Of a stretch of 64,000 nt of DNA, positions 1-12,333 are shown piece by piece. Where the stretch lies: contig CAJJDO010000005.1 in NCBI GenBank assembly GCA_905183005.1, positions 62,001-126,000 of the forward strand, written 5' to 3'. The notes below the pieces were generated by a model that was not told the DNA's origin, made no database searches, and saw only the letters and a list, made by a program, of their open reading frames with translations. The translations under genes and the position numbers were made by a program. The stretch comes from Paramecium pentaurelia. Taxonomy: Eukaryota; Ciliophora; Oligohymenophorea; Peniculida; Parameciidae. Positions within the stretch are counted from its first letter, which is position 1. Every line of letters begins with the position of its first letter.

Positions 1-1046
1 ATTAATTCTTTCTTTTTATCTATTAATAAATCTAATTCTTTTTCTATATCTATAATCTCTTCAATATCATATACAAGAACAACTTTCTTAACAATAATTT
101 ATTCTCCAGTAACTGCACATGTTTCAAACATATGTTTCAATTCCCATTAATAATCAAGTCCCAAACCTATTGGTATATTTTTTACACAGACTGTATAATC
201 TGCTGGAGTAAGCAATTCTTCATCAATATCTGTATCAATTTACCTTTAACTCTTTCTAAAATATAGTAGGACACCCATCACTATGAAAATATTAATAAAA
301 TTTAGTATTTGAACATGCTCTAAGGCTTATCGATTGCTAAATTTGTATTATTGTTTACTCTAATTTATTGGCTAATGATAACTTTAAAAACCAGGAATCT
401 GAGCAAAATGGTAGTTCTACAATATGACCTTCCAATTTTTCTCTCTTGGTTTGACTACAATAATTGCCTTAATAATTAGTATATAAATTGTAGAGTTGTT
501 TTGTCAACAATGTAATGAAGAGGATGAGGATGCAATATTTAAGATAATTATAGAACAAAGTGAATCCTGAGCCAAGAAAAGATAAAGCCATAGGATTAGA
601 ACAATAGGGAATTTCTTCTCTATCTACTTCAAATCCACAGCATGGACAAGTATCAACTTAACAATTAATATATGTATATATACCACTAAGTGTTTTGTTA
701 GGATCTTTCTACTTCTCTCGAGTAGTCTTTCTTGATAAAGCATGCTTTCTGGCTATCTCCCAATTACAAGGCATTTACAAAGGATTATAATGTTGTCCTT
801 CATGCTTACCATGCTGTTAATGAATTTGATCAATATTATTTTATGAATGTTCTTAATTATTTGGATGCTAGTTTTATGAGATTCTTGACTATTCGTCCTT
901 ATTCTACTATTGTACTTTTTGAGACTAAATTATGGATATTATTAAATAATTACTTAACCAATTGAATTTGAAGGGATTTCATTTGATGATGCTCCAAGAA
1001 AATGTTATTAATTGGTGGAATGGTTATTTTAACTGCGCTTATTCAT
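1..1046 (-). CDS. TMEM63/CSC1-like mechanosensitive (osmosensitive) cation channel, 3' part beyond window
   Basis: Likely membrane channel of the CSC1/TMEM63 (DUF221) family. Read from ATG at 1046 leftwards with TAA/TAG as Gln. The first ~80 residues are polar and rich in Gln, Asn and His. Then come a Cys cluster (CPCCGFEVDREE), a hydrophobic helix (FLGSGFTLFYNYLKYCILIL), a Cys-bounded extracellular loop ending near SLANKLDN, a second helix (FINIFIVMGVLLYF), and the typical cytosolic start TPADYTVCVKNIP, which in this family precedes the RNA-recognition-like cytosolic domain. Two introns are needed: 29 nt at 925-953 and 22 nt at 337-358. Both are GTA...TAG and both restore the family-like frame. 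The pore helices would lie left of position 1, so the gene is partial. It is divergent from importin-alpha with only 56 bp between the two ATGs. The family call rests on my memory of ciliate homologues, not a search. Confidence 0.75.
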
Positions 1047-1102
1047 ATTTATTTAAATTTAATAAATTTTTATTAAGCGTAAATTATCATAAATATTTTA
1101 TT
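1047..1102. promoter_or_regulatory. 56-bp divergent intergenic spacer
   Basis: This is the whole space between two start codons on opposite strands (1046 minus, 1103 plus). It is nearly pure A+T with no recognisable element. Any promoter signals for both genes must lie here or inside the coding regions. This is inference from gene positions only. Confidence 0.5.
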
Positions 1103-2776
1103 ATGTAGTCATAAAATTAGTTTGCATTATTTGGTAATGCACAAGTTAATGAACCAGAATAAAACAGTGAAATCAAGAAAAAAAGAGATGATTTTGCAAC
1201 AGAAATCAGATCCAAGGATAGAAATGCCATAATAAACAATAAAAGATTAGCTTAAAATGTAGTTAATTTACTTATTCCTTTTAGAATTAAAATACCTCAA
1301 TTTAAGAATAATTATCTTTGATTCCATAAACACTACCCTTTGATATTTAATAAGCTTTGAAAACTTAATAAGAAGTCTTAACAAAAAGAACATTTACTTT
1401 TGAAGATTTCTCTGACATTTTATAAAAAATCTATTCCACAGATGTCATTTAACTTCATTATGGAGTTACTGGATTAAGAAAAATGTTATCAGTTGAAGTA
1501 TATATTAAATATATTTTAAGAGTGGAGCCCCAATATAATAAGTAATAGATGCAAATCTAGTACCAAAGTTAATAGAAATTATTTAAAAAGAATAAATTCC
1601 TTAATTGGTACTTGAAGCTGCTTGGGCATTAACAAATGTTGCTAGTGGAACCACATAACAAACATAATCTATCATAGATAAAGGAGGAATATACCTATTT
1701 GTTAAATTGCTAAGTTCTCAATACAGAGACATAGCAGAATAAGCTGTATGGGCAATTGGAAATATTGCTGGAGATTGTACACAATACAGAGATCTAATTT
1801 TAAGGGTTGGAGGAGTTGATCCTTTGATCACAATTATTTAAAATGCTTAGAACAAAAATACTATCAAACATTGTACATGGTCATTAAGTAATTTATGTAG
1901 AGGTAAACCAATACCAGAATTCAAAGTAAATATATAATAAAATTGTAGTATGTAAAAAATGCATTGCCTGTATTCTGTAAAGTCATTATTGATGAAACTG
2001 ATCCTGAAGTATTGACAGATGCATGTTGGGCTATGTCATATCTTAGTGATGGAGATAATAGTAGATTATAAACTGTTATTGATTCTTAAGTAGTGCCAAC
2101 TTTAATCAAATTATTAGATCATTCTTCTCTTTAATTAGTCATCCCAACCTTAAGAATTTTAGGTAATGTTGTAACTGGTGATGAATAATAAACTACTTAT
2201 GTACTCAATTAAGGATTGTTAAATAAGATTCTTAAATTGTTGTCTCATGAAAAAAAAGCTATTAGAAGAGAAGTATTAAATTTTAATTATATCATAGACT
2301 TGTTGGACTATATCTAATATAACAGCTGGAAGTAGCAATTAAGTTTCTCAAGTAGTTAGAGATGGTGCAATTCTAGAAAAGTTGTTTACTCTTATGACAA
2401 CTGATGTTGAAGAAATAGTTAGAGAATCAACTTGGGCTATAGCCAATTCAACTAAGAATGGAAGCAACTCTGATATTTAACTTTTGGTATAAAAAGGATT
2501 ATTTAATGTTTTTAAACATTTATTAGAAGGAGAAGATACTTAAACTATGACAGTTGTACTTGAAGCTTTATTTAATGTATTAAAAAGAGGTATTATTTTG
2601 TTTAATATTCTTTAGGTGATTAAGATTTTTAAGATGATAATTATTATTTAACCAATCTTGAACAAATGGGAGTAATTAGAAGAATTGAAGAATTACAAAA
2701 ACATCATAATTAAAATGTATATTAGAAATGTTTCAATATCTTGGAATAGTATTATGAAGCTGAATCTGAATTATGA
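1103..2776 (+). CDS. Importin-alpha (karyopherin alpha)
   Basis: Adaptor that binds nuclear localisation signals and hands cargo to importin-beta. The 516-residue product starts with an importin-beta-binding-like basic stretch (KKKRDDFATEIRSKDRN) and then carries a run of armadillo repeats. Diagnostic lines are LEAAWALTNVASG, AVWAIGNIAGDC, KHCTWSLSNLCRG, DACWAMSYLSDGDN and TCWTISNITAG, which hold the conserved Trp-Asn pairs that grip the NLS. The C terminus is acidic. Five introns of 26, 23, 23, 25 and 26 nt are needed; removing them leaves 1551 nt, exactly 517 codons including TGA. Length and repeat content match the family (about 500-550 aa). TAA and TAG are used freely as Gln. Confidence 0.95.
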
Positions 2777-3044
2777 TGTTTTTTTATTGTTTTATTCAAT
2801 TAATTTTAAACATATTATAATCATTTATTTCTTAAAAATAAATGAGATTTTATTAAGAATTTCCAATTAATATTATAATCTATTTTATTACAAACATTAA
2901 TAAAAATTATATGATAATTTAATATATTTTATCATAAATAAAAGATATTAACTTTTTTATTTATTATTTACAAGATAATTATATATTTATATAAATATCA
3001 AATGAATATAATTGAATTTTTAATAAACATAATTTATATGTATA

Positions 3045-4845
3045 TCACTCTACTTTTTATGGTTTTATAATGATTGAAGAATCATTAAGTTTTAATACAC
3101 TTTAATCAAATGATTTTTGTTTATATTTATCAATTTCTTCATCTAAATTTGACTCTTATATTTTATATTTTCTAAATTAATAAATTACAATTCCACCTAA
3201 AATTAATAATAATTATAACAAATACAAGATGTTAATATGATTCCTCCTAATACAAAAAGTAATATTCTAATTAATCTCCATTATTAGGAGAATAAAAATG
3301 TTGTTACAACTTGCACAGTGAAATTCTTTGTTGTTCTAATCACTTTATTTGTTGACATTACATTATTTTCAATAACTGATTAATTGAATTATAAAGTATA
3401 ATATTAATTAAGTTATGCCTTATTATCTAATAATTAAAATATCTTAATTACAATGATCAGCAAAACAAACTACTCTTGAAGGAACAAATTTAAATTTAGT
3501 TAGAAAAGCATTATTTGCAGTAACTCCAAAAAAGAAATCATCATATTAATATTCATCTTTAACAGCATCTTTTAATTGATCTTCTTCATAAGAGAACTAA
3601 AAAAATTGAAAATCTCTCATTCCTATCTATGTAAAAACAATCTTTTCTTTATGTGGTGCTAAAAAATCATAACCATTATTAAACACAATTTAATGATGAT
3701 TAACACCACTTATAATAGCAAATTCATCTGTAGCATCAACATCAACTATTCTATAATTACTTTCTTATTTTGTTATTATTGAATAAGATTTCTAATTAAA
3801 ATTTACTAAATATTCAATATAAAAATATATTCCATTCTATTCAAAAGCTGCAAATACATTTTTACCATTCTTTGTATCTACAGCTATTCCACCTTTTTAA
3901 CTTTCTACATTTATTACTATTTCAAATTAAAATCCCTATTAATTAATAAACATATGAGCTAAAATTAATCCTTATTTAACATCAAGTAAATATAATTAAT
4001 ATTATCCATCTTTTACTTTGAAAACTGCAAAATCTTTTAATTCCAACTATTCCTTCTTCAATTTAAAATCTGAAAATGTTATTGTCTACTTATAAATGAC
4101 ATCAGTCTCTTATATTTCATAAATATCCATTCCTGCTCTACCAACTGCTGAAAATAAATATCCATCAATTTCTTTAGTCAATCCTCTTTCCTCTCTTTGA
4201 ATCCAATTAGAAATCTAATTAATGTACATACTTTTCTCATTTTTCTCCATCTCTGACACACTAAAAAATTATGCACTATCTGAATATAATACAAAGGCCA
4301 AATTATTTTTTTTTGAATAAACTAATTATGGTAATTCGTCTCTTGATTGAATTGAAGGAATCACTGGTTAAAGATTAGCCTTCCAAATAACACCTGCAAA
4401 ATCAATAGAATTTCCATAAGTTGTAAATCCTTATTTTGATAGAACATTGTCATAATTAAACTTTATTAAATAAGCAATTGCATCTGAAGTAATTGCTAAC
4501 ATTCCATCATTTATATGTACCATCCCAATAAATTCTCTAAAATTTAATGGGGTATCCAATTCAAACTCATAACTAAAATTGAATTCACATAATTTACTCT
4601 TTAAAGTCATCCGATTATATTATTGTAAATTGTTATGTTTCAGTTTAAACTGTTTATTATGTAACTTAACAGAAACTATTCTATTAAAATGGCATTAATG
4701 TAGCATCATCAGCCTATGGCATTTAATAAATAATATTTGGCTCCCCAAGATGAATTGTAAAAGTTTCAGAAGATTCCTTAATTTCTAAAATCTCCAAATT
4801 TGCTGAACATATATTTATGAGAAATAGTATACTCAATTAAAGCAT
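3045..4845 (-). CDS. Secretory single-pass (type I) membrane protein, function unknown
   Basis: The start at 4845 gives a classic signal peptide (MLQLSILFLINICSA). A long ectodomain of about 490 residues follows, rich in beta-type alternation of aromatic and polar residues. A transmembrane helix lies near the C terminus (RILLFVLGGIILTSCGIVIY), followed by a short charged tail ending KPQKVE. Three introns (25, 25 and 29 nt) join the frames; the spliced length is 574 codons including stop. I do not recognise the ectodomain. Repeating pieces such as GYLFSAVGRAGMDIYE and GGIAVDTKNGKNVFAAF look like blades of a beta-propeller, but this is inference. It is tail-to-tail with importin-alpha, 268 bp apart. 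Confidence 0.7.
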
Positions 4846-4998
4846 TTTTAATTTAAATTAATGTCATCAAAATTTTTATAGGTAATATAATTATAAATAC
4901 TTGATATTATTATTACTTTTTATATAATAAAGATGCAACTTATTAATAATTTATGATTAAGATTAAATATTTCTATTTTTTTTAATGACTCAATATAC

Positions 4999-5439
4999 TC
5001 AGATATTTAGAAATTGTGGACAAGGAATATCACTAAATTTTGGACCAGAAATATTATTGCTCATTGCATAAGTCTCTTAATCACTATATTTTCTATTTTA
5101 TCTTTTTTAGTTTGTCTTAATTTGTTGTTTCAAAATAGTTACAACATTACCATTTAAGACTACTTATAATTCACCATTAGGTTCTCTATCTTTCTTTGCA
5201 TTATGCCAATTCATATCATTATCTGATTTCCTTTATTTATTATAATTATCAACACAATCATCTAAATAAGGATTGTTATTTTTTTTATAGTCAATTCCAT
5301 TATTCAATTCAGTCTTCACAAAATATCCTTCTGAATCTATATTTTTATTTCTTTTTTTTGAAAAATCCTTCTATTTCATTTAGTCAAGCTTCCATTACTC
5401 GTAATTTTAGCTCACTACATTTTGTATAAAAGAATTACT
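4999..5439 (-). CDS. Small basic protein of unknown function; start codon split by an intron
   Basis: A continuous Gln-reassigned frame of about 138 residues ends at TGA 4999-5001. It is polar and rich in Asn and Lys, with several short motifs (NNNPYLDDCVDNYN, MNWHNAKKDREPNG, SGPKFSDIPCPQF). A 24-nt GTA...TAG intron at 5415-5438 lies exactly between the A (5439) and the TG (5414-5413) of the start codon, giving MSQNYEQW as the N terminus. If that intron is not real, the first in-frame ATG is at 5379 (MKQKDFSKK). No family recognised. A truncated second copy (6267-6530) is an assembly duplicate. Confidence 0.55.
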
Positions 5440-5620
5440 CTTTTTTATTTTTTTGTTTTTTTGTTTTTTTATATAAATTTATTTCTTTTTATACTTTTAT
5501 AGTTAATAATTTGATCTTAATTTTTTTTATCAAATTTGATTTCATTAATTTATTTTAGAAAATAATTCATGTTTATACTATTCATATGATAGTTATTAAT
5601 TAATTTTATTTAAACTCAGA

Positions 5621-6265
5621 ATGGAAATTTGCTCATCTAAACTTAATTGGCTTATTCATATAAAGAAATTATTCCAGAAAAATAGCATTCTAAACATTTC
5701 AGATCTAATTAATTAATTAAAAGATGAAATAATTATAGAATGCTCTAATCCATAAGATGAATTATTCTCTTTAGATGAAGTTATTGAAGAAGTTTATAAA
5801 TTTAATAAAAAGAGATTAACTTATGATGATTTCTTTTAAATTATTGGTAATCTACATTAATAGGATCATTAATTATCCACTTGTGTAAACTCATTAGCTG
5901 ATTCTATTAATGATTTAACTTTGAGTGACACTAAAGTGTAATAAGCAATCAGAGTATCTTATAATGATCCTACTAAACTAATAAAAACATAATAAAGCTA
6001 TAAAGTTACAAGACTATCAAAAAGTCCTAGATTGAAAATAGAGAATTTATAAGAAGCTCAGAAAAGATTATTAGCTAAAATCACTGATATAGAAAATGAA
6101 ATAGAACATGTATTTATACTATATATATCTCAAAGCAGAAATAATAGCATTAATTAAAGAAACATCATTAATTATTAATTAGAGAATTGACCAGATAACT
6201 TACATAAAATTCAGATGAAATTGTTTTAAATGGAATAACAAATTTTACTTTATAAGACTTTTATC
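5621..6265 (+). CDS. 5' fragment of LRR protein gene (duplicate of 6712 onwards, cut by contig end)
   Basis: Identical to the start of the gene at 6712-7799 (MEICSSKLNWLIHIKK...). It stops at the N because the contig ends there. It should be ignored in gene counts. Confidence 0.85.
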
Positions 6266-6266
6266 N

Positions 6267-6530
6267 ATTAGGTTCTCTATCTTTCTTTGCATTATGCCAA
6301 TTCATATCATTATCTGATTTCCTTTATTTATTATAATTATCAACACAATCATCTAAATAAGGATTGTTATTTTTTTTATAGTCAATTCCATTATTCAATT
6401 CAGTCTTCACAAAATATCCTTCTGAATCTATATTTTTATTTCTTTTTTTTGAAAAATCCTTCTATTTCATTTAGTCAAGCTTCCATTACTCGTAATTTTA
6501 GCTCACTACATTTTGTATAAAAGAATTACT
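6267..6530 (-). pseudogene. Truncated duplicate of the gene at 4999-5439 (assembly copy)
   Basis: Repeats 5176-5439. It lacks the 3' end only because the contig begins at 6267. It is not a biological pseudogene. Confidence 0.8.
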
Positions 6531-6711
6531 CTTTTTTATTTTTTTGTTTTTTTGTTTTTTTATATAAATTTATTTCTTTTTATACTTTTATAGTTAATAA
6601 TTTGATCTTAATTTTTTTTATCAAATTTGATTTCATTAATTTATTTTAGAAAATAATTCATGTTTATACTATTCATATGATAGTTATTAATTAATTTTAT
6701 TTAAACTCAGA

Positions 6712-7799
6712 ATGGAAATTTGCTCATCTAAACTTAATTGGCTTATTCATATAAAGAAATTATTCCAGAAAAATAGCATTCTAAACATTTCAGATCTAAT
6801 TAATTAATTAAAAGATGAAATAATTATAGAATGCTCTAATCCATAAGATGAATTATTCTCTTTAGATGAAGTTATTGAAGAAGTTTATAAATTTAATAAA
6901 AAGAGATTAACTTATGATGATTTCTTTTAAATTATTGGTAATCTACATTAATAGGATCATTAATTATCCACTTGTGTAAACTCATTAGCTGATTCTATTA
7001 ATGATTTAACTTTGAGTGACACTAAAGTGTAATAAGCAATCAGAGTATCTTATAATGATCCTACTAAACTAATAAAAACATAATAAAGCTATAAAGTTAC
7101 AAGACTATCAAAAAGTCCTAGATTGAAAATAGAGAATTTATAAGAAGCTCAGAAAAGATTATTAGCTAAAATCACTGATATAGAAAATGAAATAGAACAT
7201 GTATTTATACTATATATATCTCAAAGCAGAAATAATAGCATTAATTAAAGAAACATCATTAATTATTAATTAGAGAATTGACCAGATAACTTACATAAAA
7301 TTCAGATGAAATTGTTTTAAATGGAATAACAAATTTTACTTTATAAGACTTTTATCTTGTCTTCCATAATATTAATAAAACAATTTTCAATATTTCAATA
7401 ATGACATTCAAAGAAAGATGCTTAGAAATAAGAGAAGTCTCTATGATATTTAAAAATTTATAAGCATTAAGCATAAATTGTCTTTTAATTAAAGAACTCA
7501 AATTAGAAGAGTTAATAGAATTAAAAGTATTATCTGTAGCTGGGAATCAATTAAGAAATTTAGAAGGATTGCCTCCTAATTTAAATGAACTTTATGCTTA
7601 AAATAATCAAATTTCATCACTTTAAAATACATAATCACTAAAAATCTTTAATATAAGTGGAAATAACCTAAGTTTTTATTTATTTATTTATTTAATTATA
7701 ATTTATAAAGATTAAGCTAAATATCATCATTTATTAAAATTATTTATAATATTTCAGTTAGTTAATTCCTTAAATTCAGCTTCAAGATCCGAAACTTGA
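6712..7799 (+). CDS. Leucine-rich-repeat protein, 3' end doubtful
   Basis: The N-terminal ~200 residues are polar and helical without a known domain (MEICSSKLNWLIHIKKLF...). After a 26-nt intron (7201-7226) comes a charged helical stretch, then several LRRs in the last third: ELKVLSVAGNQLRNLEGLPP, NLNELYAQNNQISSLQ, SLKIFNISGNNLS. These have the LxxLxLxxNxI/L pattern of SDS22/LRRC-type repeats, which often act in ciliary or phosphatase scaffolds. The repeat series stops abruptly at about 7675. The frame then runs through a simple (TATT)n tract into the 3' end of a gene on the other strand, closing at TGA 7797-7799. That tail looks non-native, so the true C terminus is probably lost in a misjoin. 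Confidence 0.6.
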
Positions 7800-8663
7800 T
7801 TTCTTTATTGCTATTATTAAATTCCTTATCCTTACTATTAATTAGATATAGTGGATATAGTTTAAGTTTAATTAACTAAGTATTAAACCTATATTGTTGG
7901 AAATTTGACTTATGAGAATGTATTTGGAAGATTTGGTTGTTGTACATAATTGATACTCATACAATTAGTACAGTTAATTAGATTTGAAACTTAAATAATA
8001 TAATATATATACTTCCTTATTGATACATAACAGTCAATCTACAAGTACCACAAATAAAATAGGCAAATATCAATTTATTAATCTATTTGCAATTGTAACA
8101 TATAAAAACATTTTTATTTTTTGGAATCATTTATGGAATCTAACAAAACATGCATGTTGATTATGTTTAACTAAATTTTAACTTAAATTCTCACTTAGTT
8201 GTATTAACATTTTCATTTTGAATTTAAGAAATTTAATTGGAATTACTTTGTTCTCTTTCTTCTTTAGAAAAAGTCCCAAAACAATTTTAATTTGTTTAAT
8301 TATTAGAATTTTACATTTGATACTATAAACATATAACCAAATAATAAATACTTATGGAACTTATTACTTAATAGGATAGGATGCTTAAAATTAGCTTTTC
8401 TAATTAACTTATTAACTTTAATTTGACCTATTATTAGATGTAACCATTGTTATTGGTTCTTAATCAAGATTAGCCAATACAATAGCCTTATTTTAGCATA
8501 CTAGTTAATTATTTAAGTATTTACTTGTATCGTCAAATTGAATTTGATCTGAATCATCTCCAAAATCTTACAATTCAAATACATCATTCTCTTATTAAGT
8601 ATCTGTGTATTTCTAATTAGATTAATTTGAAATCAACCCAAGTTTAGGATTATTGGACTGCAT
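7754..8663 (-). CDS. LSD1-type zinc-finger protein (first copy)
   Basis: 277 residues after removing introns of 29, 24 and 23 nt (spliced length 834 nt). The N-terminal half is low complexity, rich in Gln, Asn and Ser. The middle carries two or three CxxC pairs in the LSD1 zinc-finger style: CMFCQIPQ, CYNCKQ, then CGTCRLTVMYQQG...CTNCMSIN, matching the family pattern CxxCrxxLxYPxGaxxVxCxxC. A Gln-rich tail ends in SDLEAEFKELTN. LSD1 fingers occur in transcription-related and cell-death regulators in plants and in many uncharacterised protist proteins; the cellular role here is unknown. It lies 149 bp downstream of the cyclin stop, same strand. Confidence 0.7.
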
Positions 8664-8812
8664 ATTGATAATAATGATTAGAATAATTATAATTTATTGA
8701 ATTTTTGGAAGAATTCTTAAATAATCCTAAGAGAGCTATTACTTTTAAAAATAGTTGAATAATAAGATATTGTATTTACAAGAGTATAAAACAAAATTAA
8801 TTAAAAATTATA

Positions 8813-9468
8813 TCATTTTTAGAGTCTGTATCTAATGAAAGAGAGTCCAGTTTAATTATACTTTTAATATATAAGTAAATCTTCATGTCTCTAAGTATTG
8901 ATATTAACATATATTATACTTGAATGCTTATTTTATCTTGAAATGTATCACTATATTTAAAATCTAACATTATAAATTTAGAAGCATATTTAATTATTTC
9001 AATTAGATCTACAAGATTGAATCCAAAACTAATTTATGCAAATTCTGTAAATAATTTGTTAAATGATTTCTAAGCTAGTGATTATAAAAGATATTTACAA
9101 TCAGCAAGAATAAATTTAGTTGTTTTTGGAATTTCATAATAAATATATTCTTTTGTGAATTATTCATATTCTAAAGCCAACACAAGATACATAAAAGATG
9201 CTACAACCTTTCTAGTCTAATAACTAAGAGTTTCAAAATCAAGATAACAACAATCGATATATCCTTATAATTTTAATATCACTTAGATATCAAATAAATC
9301 TATTACTTTTAAATGAACAATTATTATTCTATCTAAATTTCTTATGAACATCTGAAATATAATTATCCCATTAATTTGTATAAAATTCTATCCATAAATT
9401 TATTGTTGGTATATTTAAATGCCATTAAAGAATTTTACAAATTTCTTTCTCCATTTCATATATTTTAT
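8813..9468 (-). CDS. 3' fragment of cyclin gene (duplicate of 10598-11253)
   Basis: Identical to the 3' part of the complete cyclin gene at 10598-12333. It is truncated at its 5' side by the N at 9469. Assembly duplicate. Confidence 0.85.
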
Positions 9469-9538
9469 NAAGAATTATAATTATAATTTATAAAGATTAA
9501 GCTAAATATCATCATTTATTAAAATTATTTATAATATT

Positions 9539-10448
9539 TCAGTTAGTTAATTCCTTAAATTCAGCTTCAAGATCCGAAACTTGATTTCTTTATTGCTATT
9601 ATTAAATTCCTTATCCTTACTATTAATTAGATATAGTGGATATAGTTTAAGTTTAATTAACTAAGTATTAAACCTATATTGTTGGAAATTTGACTTATGA
9701 GAATGTATTTGGAAGATTTGGTTGTTGTACATAATTGATACTCATACAATTAGTACAGTTAATTAGATTTGAAACTTAAATAATATAATATATATACTTC
9801 CTTATTGATACATAACAGTCAATCTACAAGTACCACAAATAAAATAGGCAAATATCAATTTATTAATCTATTTGCAATTGTAACATATAAAAACATTTTT
9901 ATTTTTTGGAATCATTTATGGAATCTAACAAAACATGCATGTTGATTATGTTTAACTAAATTTTAACTTAAATTCTCACTTAGTTGTATTAACATTTTCA
10001 TTTTGAATTTAAGAAATTTAATTGGAATTACTTTGTTCTCTTTCTTCTTTAGAAAAAGTCCCAAAACAATTTTAATTTGTTTAATTATTAGAATTTTACA
10101 TTTGATACTATAAACATATAACCAAATAATAAATACTTATGGAACTTATTACTTAATAGGATAGGATGCTTAAAATTAGCTTTTCTAATTAACTTATTAA
10201 CTTTAATTTGACCTATTATTAGATGTAACCATTGTTATTGGTTCTTAATCAAGATTAGCCAATACAATAGCCTTATTTTAGCATACTAGTTAATTATTTA
10301 AGTATTTACTTGTATCGTCAAATTGAATTTGATCTGAATCATCTCCAAAATCTTACAATTCAAATACATCATTCTCTTATTAAGTATCTGTGTATTTCTA
10401 ATTAGATTAATTTGAAATCAACCCAAGTTTAGGATTATTGGACTGCAT
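9539..10448 (-). CDS. LSD1-type zinc-finger protein (duplicate copy of 7754-8663)
   Basis: Base-for-base copy of 7754-8663 at a constant offset of 1785, inside the contig-overlap repeat. There is one gene, present twice in the assembly. Confidence 0.85.
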
Positions 10449-10597
10449 ATTGATAATAATGATTAGAATAATTATAATTTATTGAATTTTTGGAAGAATT
10501 CTTAAATAATCCTAAGAGAGCTATTACTTTTAAAAATAGTTGAATAATAAGATATTGTATTTACAAGAGTATAAAACAAAATTAATTAAAAATTATA

Positions 10598-12333
10598 TCA
10601 TTTTTAGAGTCTGTATCTAATGAAAGAGAGTCCAGTTTAATTATACTTTTAATATATAAGTAAATCTTCATGTCTCTAAGTATTGATATTAACATATATT
10701 ATACTTGAATGCTTATTTTATCTTGAAATGTATCACTATATTTAAAATCTAACATTATAAATTTAGAAGCATATTTAATTATTTCAATTAGATCTACAAG
10801 ATTGAATCCAAAACTAATTTATGCAAATTCTGTAAATAATTTGTTAAATGATTTCTAAGCTAGTGATTATAAAAGATATTTACAATCAGCAAGAATAAAT
10901 TTAGTTGTTTTTGGAATTTCATAATAAATATATTCTTTTGTGAATTATTCATATTCTAAAGCCAACACAAGATACATAAAAGATGCTACAACCTTTCTAG
11001 TCTAATAACTAAGAGTTTCAAAATCAAGATAACAACAATCGATATATCCTTATAATTTTAATATCACTTAGATATCAAATAAATCTATTACTTTTAAATG
11101 AACAATTATTATTCTATCTAAATTTCTTATGAACATCTGAAATATAATTATCCCATTAATTTGTATAAAATTCTATCCATAAATTTATTGTTGGTATATT
11201 TAAATGCCATTAAAGAATTTTACAAATTTCTTTCTCCATTTCATATATTTTATCTAAAGAATAACCATAATTGCTAGCTTTTTCAAAATCTTTTGGATTT
11301 TTAGCCTCAACTTCCTTAAAAACAAATTATGATATAATTTACCTCCATTTTAGATGCAATAAGCATTGAAGCAGTTCCTAATAATTATAATTCATATTTT
11401 GTTATTGTTTTTTTTGATAAATAACTATCAACATAAGCAACTGCTAAATAATAAGTGTCTCTCTTCATCAGATAAACAGAACAAACTTCTATCATCCAAT
11501 CCATCAAAATTGCTCTCATTAAAGGAGTGATTTAGGTTTATATTGATTATAGATAGTCACAATTAGGAGCATATTCAATCTCTTATAGCATTAGAACTTA
11601 TAAAGTTTCTTATGAAAATCCACCTATTTAACAATTTTGATTATTGTTTTCATTAATTAATGTATTATTATTCTTAAAATTTGTAGGATTAGGTATTACA
11701 GTATTAATATTATCACTAATAATTGTGATGCTTGATTCATCACATTCTAATGTAAGTCCTATCTGCTTTTATTCTCCCATAGATATACACCTATTATTTT
11801 TTTTATATTTTATTAGGTTATTAGGACTTTATTTTTTAATTGTTCTTTCACTAAATTAATTAGAATTATCCTCTGGAATATAAAATTTAGGAACATTTAT
11901 TGTTTCAATTTTTCTATCTTCTCTTTGTGAATTACAACTATATATGTTTTTCAATATATTATTACTTTTCACAATTAGAATAATATGAATTAGTAGTATT
12001 AGTGTTATTATTTTATTGTATATTAGAAATCATAAAATAAGCACCTGAATTTCCTTAAACAACATGACTATATTAACGATGATTCTTTTTAAAATGAGAT
12101 TTATTGCTATTATGTTCTATTGAATTATTTCTAGATAGATTTTGTTCCTTTAAGAAAGACTCAAAAGTAATTTATTAATTTTGAAAATCCTTTCTCTCCC
12201 AAATAGCTGATCCTTTAAGATTTTCATTCTATATATTTTATTAGATGCTTTTAGGTTTGCTGAATATTGGTTTTAAACTTAATTGTGCTACTTTTGTTAA
12301 AGTTTGATTAGAAGTTTATTGAGGAACATTCAT
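10598..12333 (-). CDS. Cyclin (A/B-like, N-terminal cyclin box)
   Basis: Regulatory subunit for a cyclin-dependent kinase. About 541 residues after removing introns of 28, 28, 25 and 29 nt (1626 nt left). The first ~260 residues are a disordered Asn/Ser/Gln-rich region without a clear destruction box. The cyclin box follows: PLMRAILMDWMIEVCSVYLM, TYYLAVAYVDSYLSKK, LQLLGTASMLIASKMEEVEAKNP and KEICKILQWHLNIPTINLWIEFY. The MRAILxDWxxEV signature and the Lys...Glu pair that contact the CDK are present. The C-terminal fold (YLDFETLSYQTRKVVASFMYLVLALEYEQ...) fits a second cyclin fold. The start ATG at 12333 is the first Met of the open frame. Confidence 0.85.

Larger units (their letters stand above)
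5176..7356. repeat. 1090-bp direct repeat around a single N: overlapping contig ends (artefact)
   Basis: Bases 5176-6265 recur, identically as far as I can see, at 6267-7356. The N at 6266 sits exactly between the copies. The copy ends coincide with the N, as expected when two overlapping contigs are concatenated. The repeat contains most of the small gene at 4999-5439 and the 5' part of the LRR gene. Collapsing one copy leaves each gene once. Confidence 0.9.
7693..11253. repeat. 1776-bp direct repeat around a single N: overlapping contig ends (artefact)
   Basis: Bases 7693-9468 recur at 9478-11253. The N is at 9469 and eight unmatched bases follow it. The second copy continues into unique sequence at 11254. 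It contains the whole zinc-finger gene and the 3' part of the cyclin gene. Confidence 0.9.

Noticed and set aside
732..965. Plus-strand 77-aa ORF
   Set aside because: It lies antisense to the TMEM63-like gene and spans its first intron.
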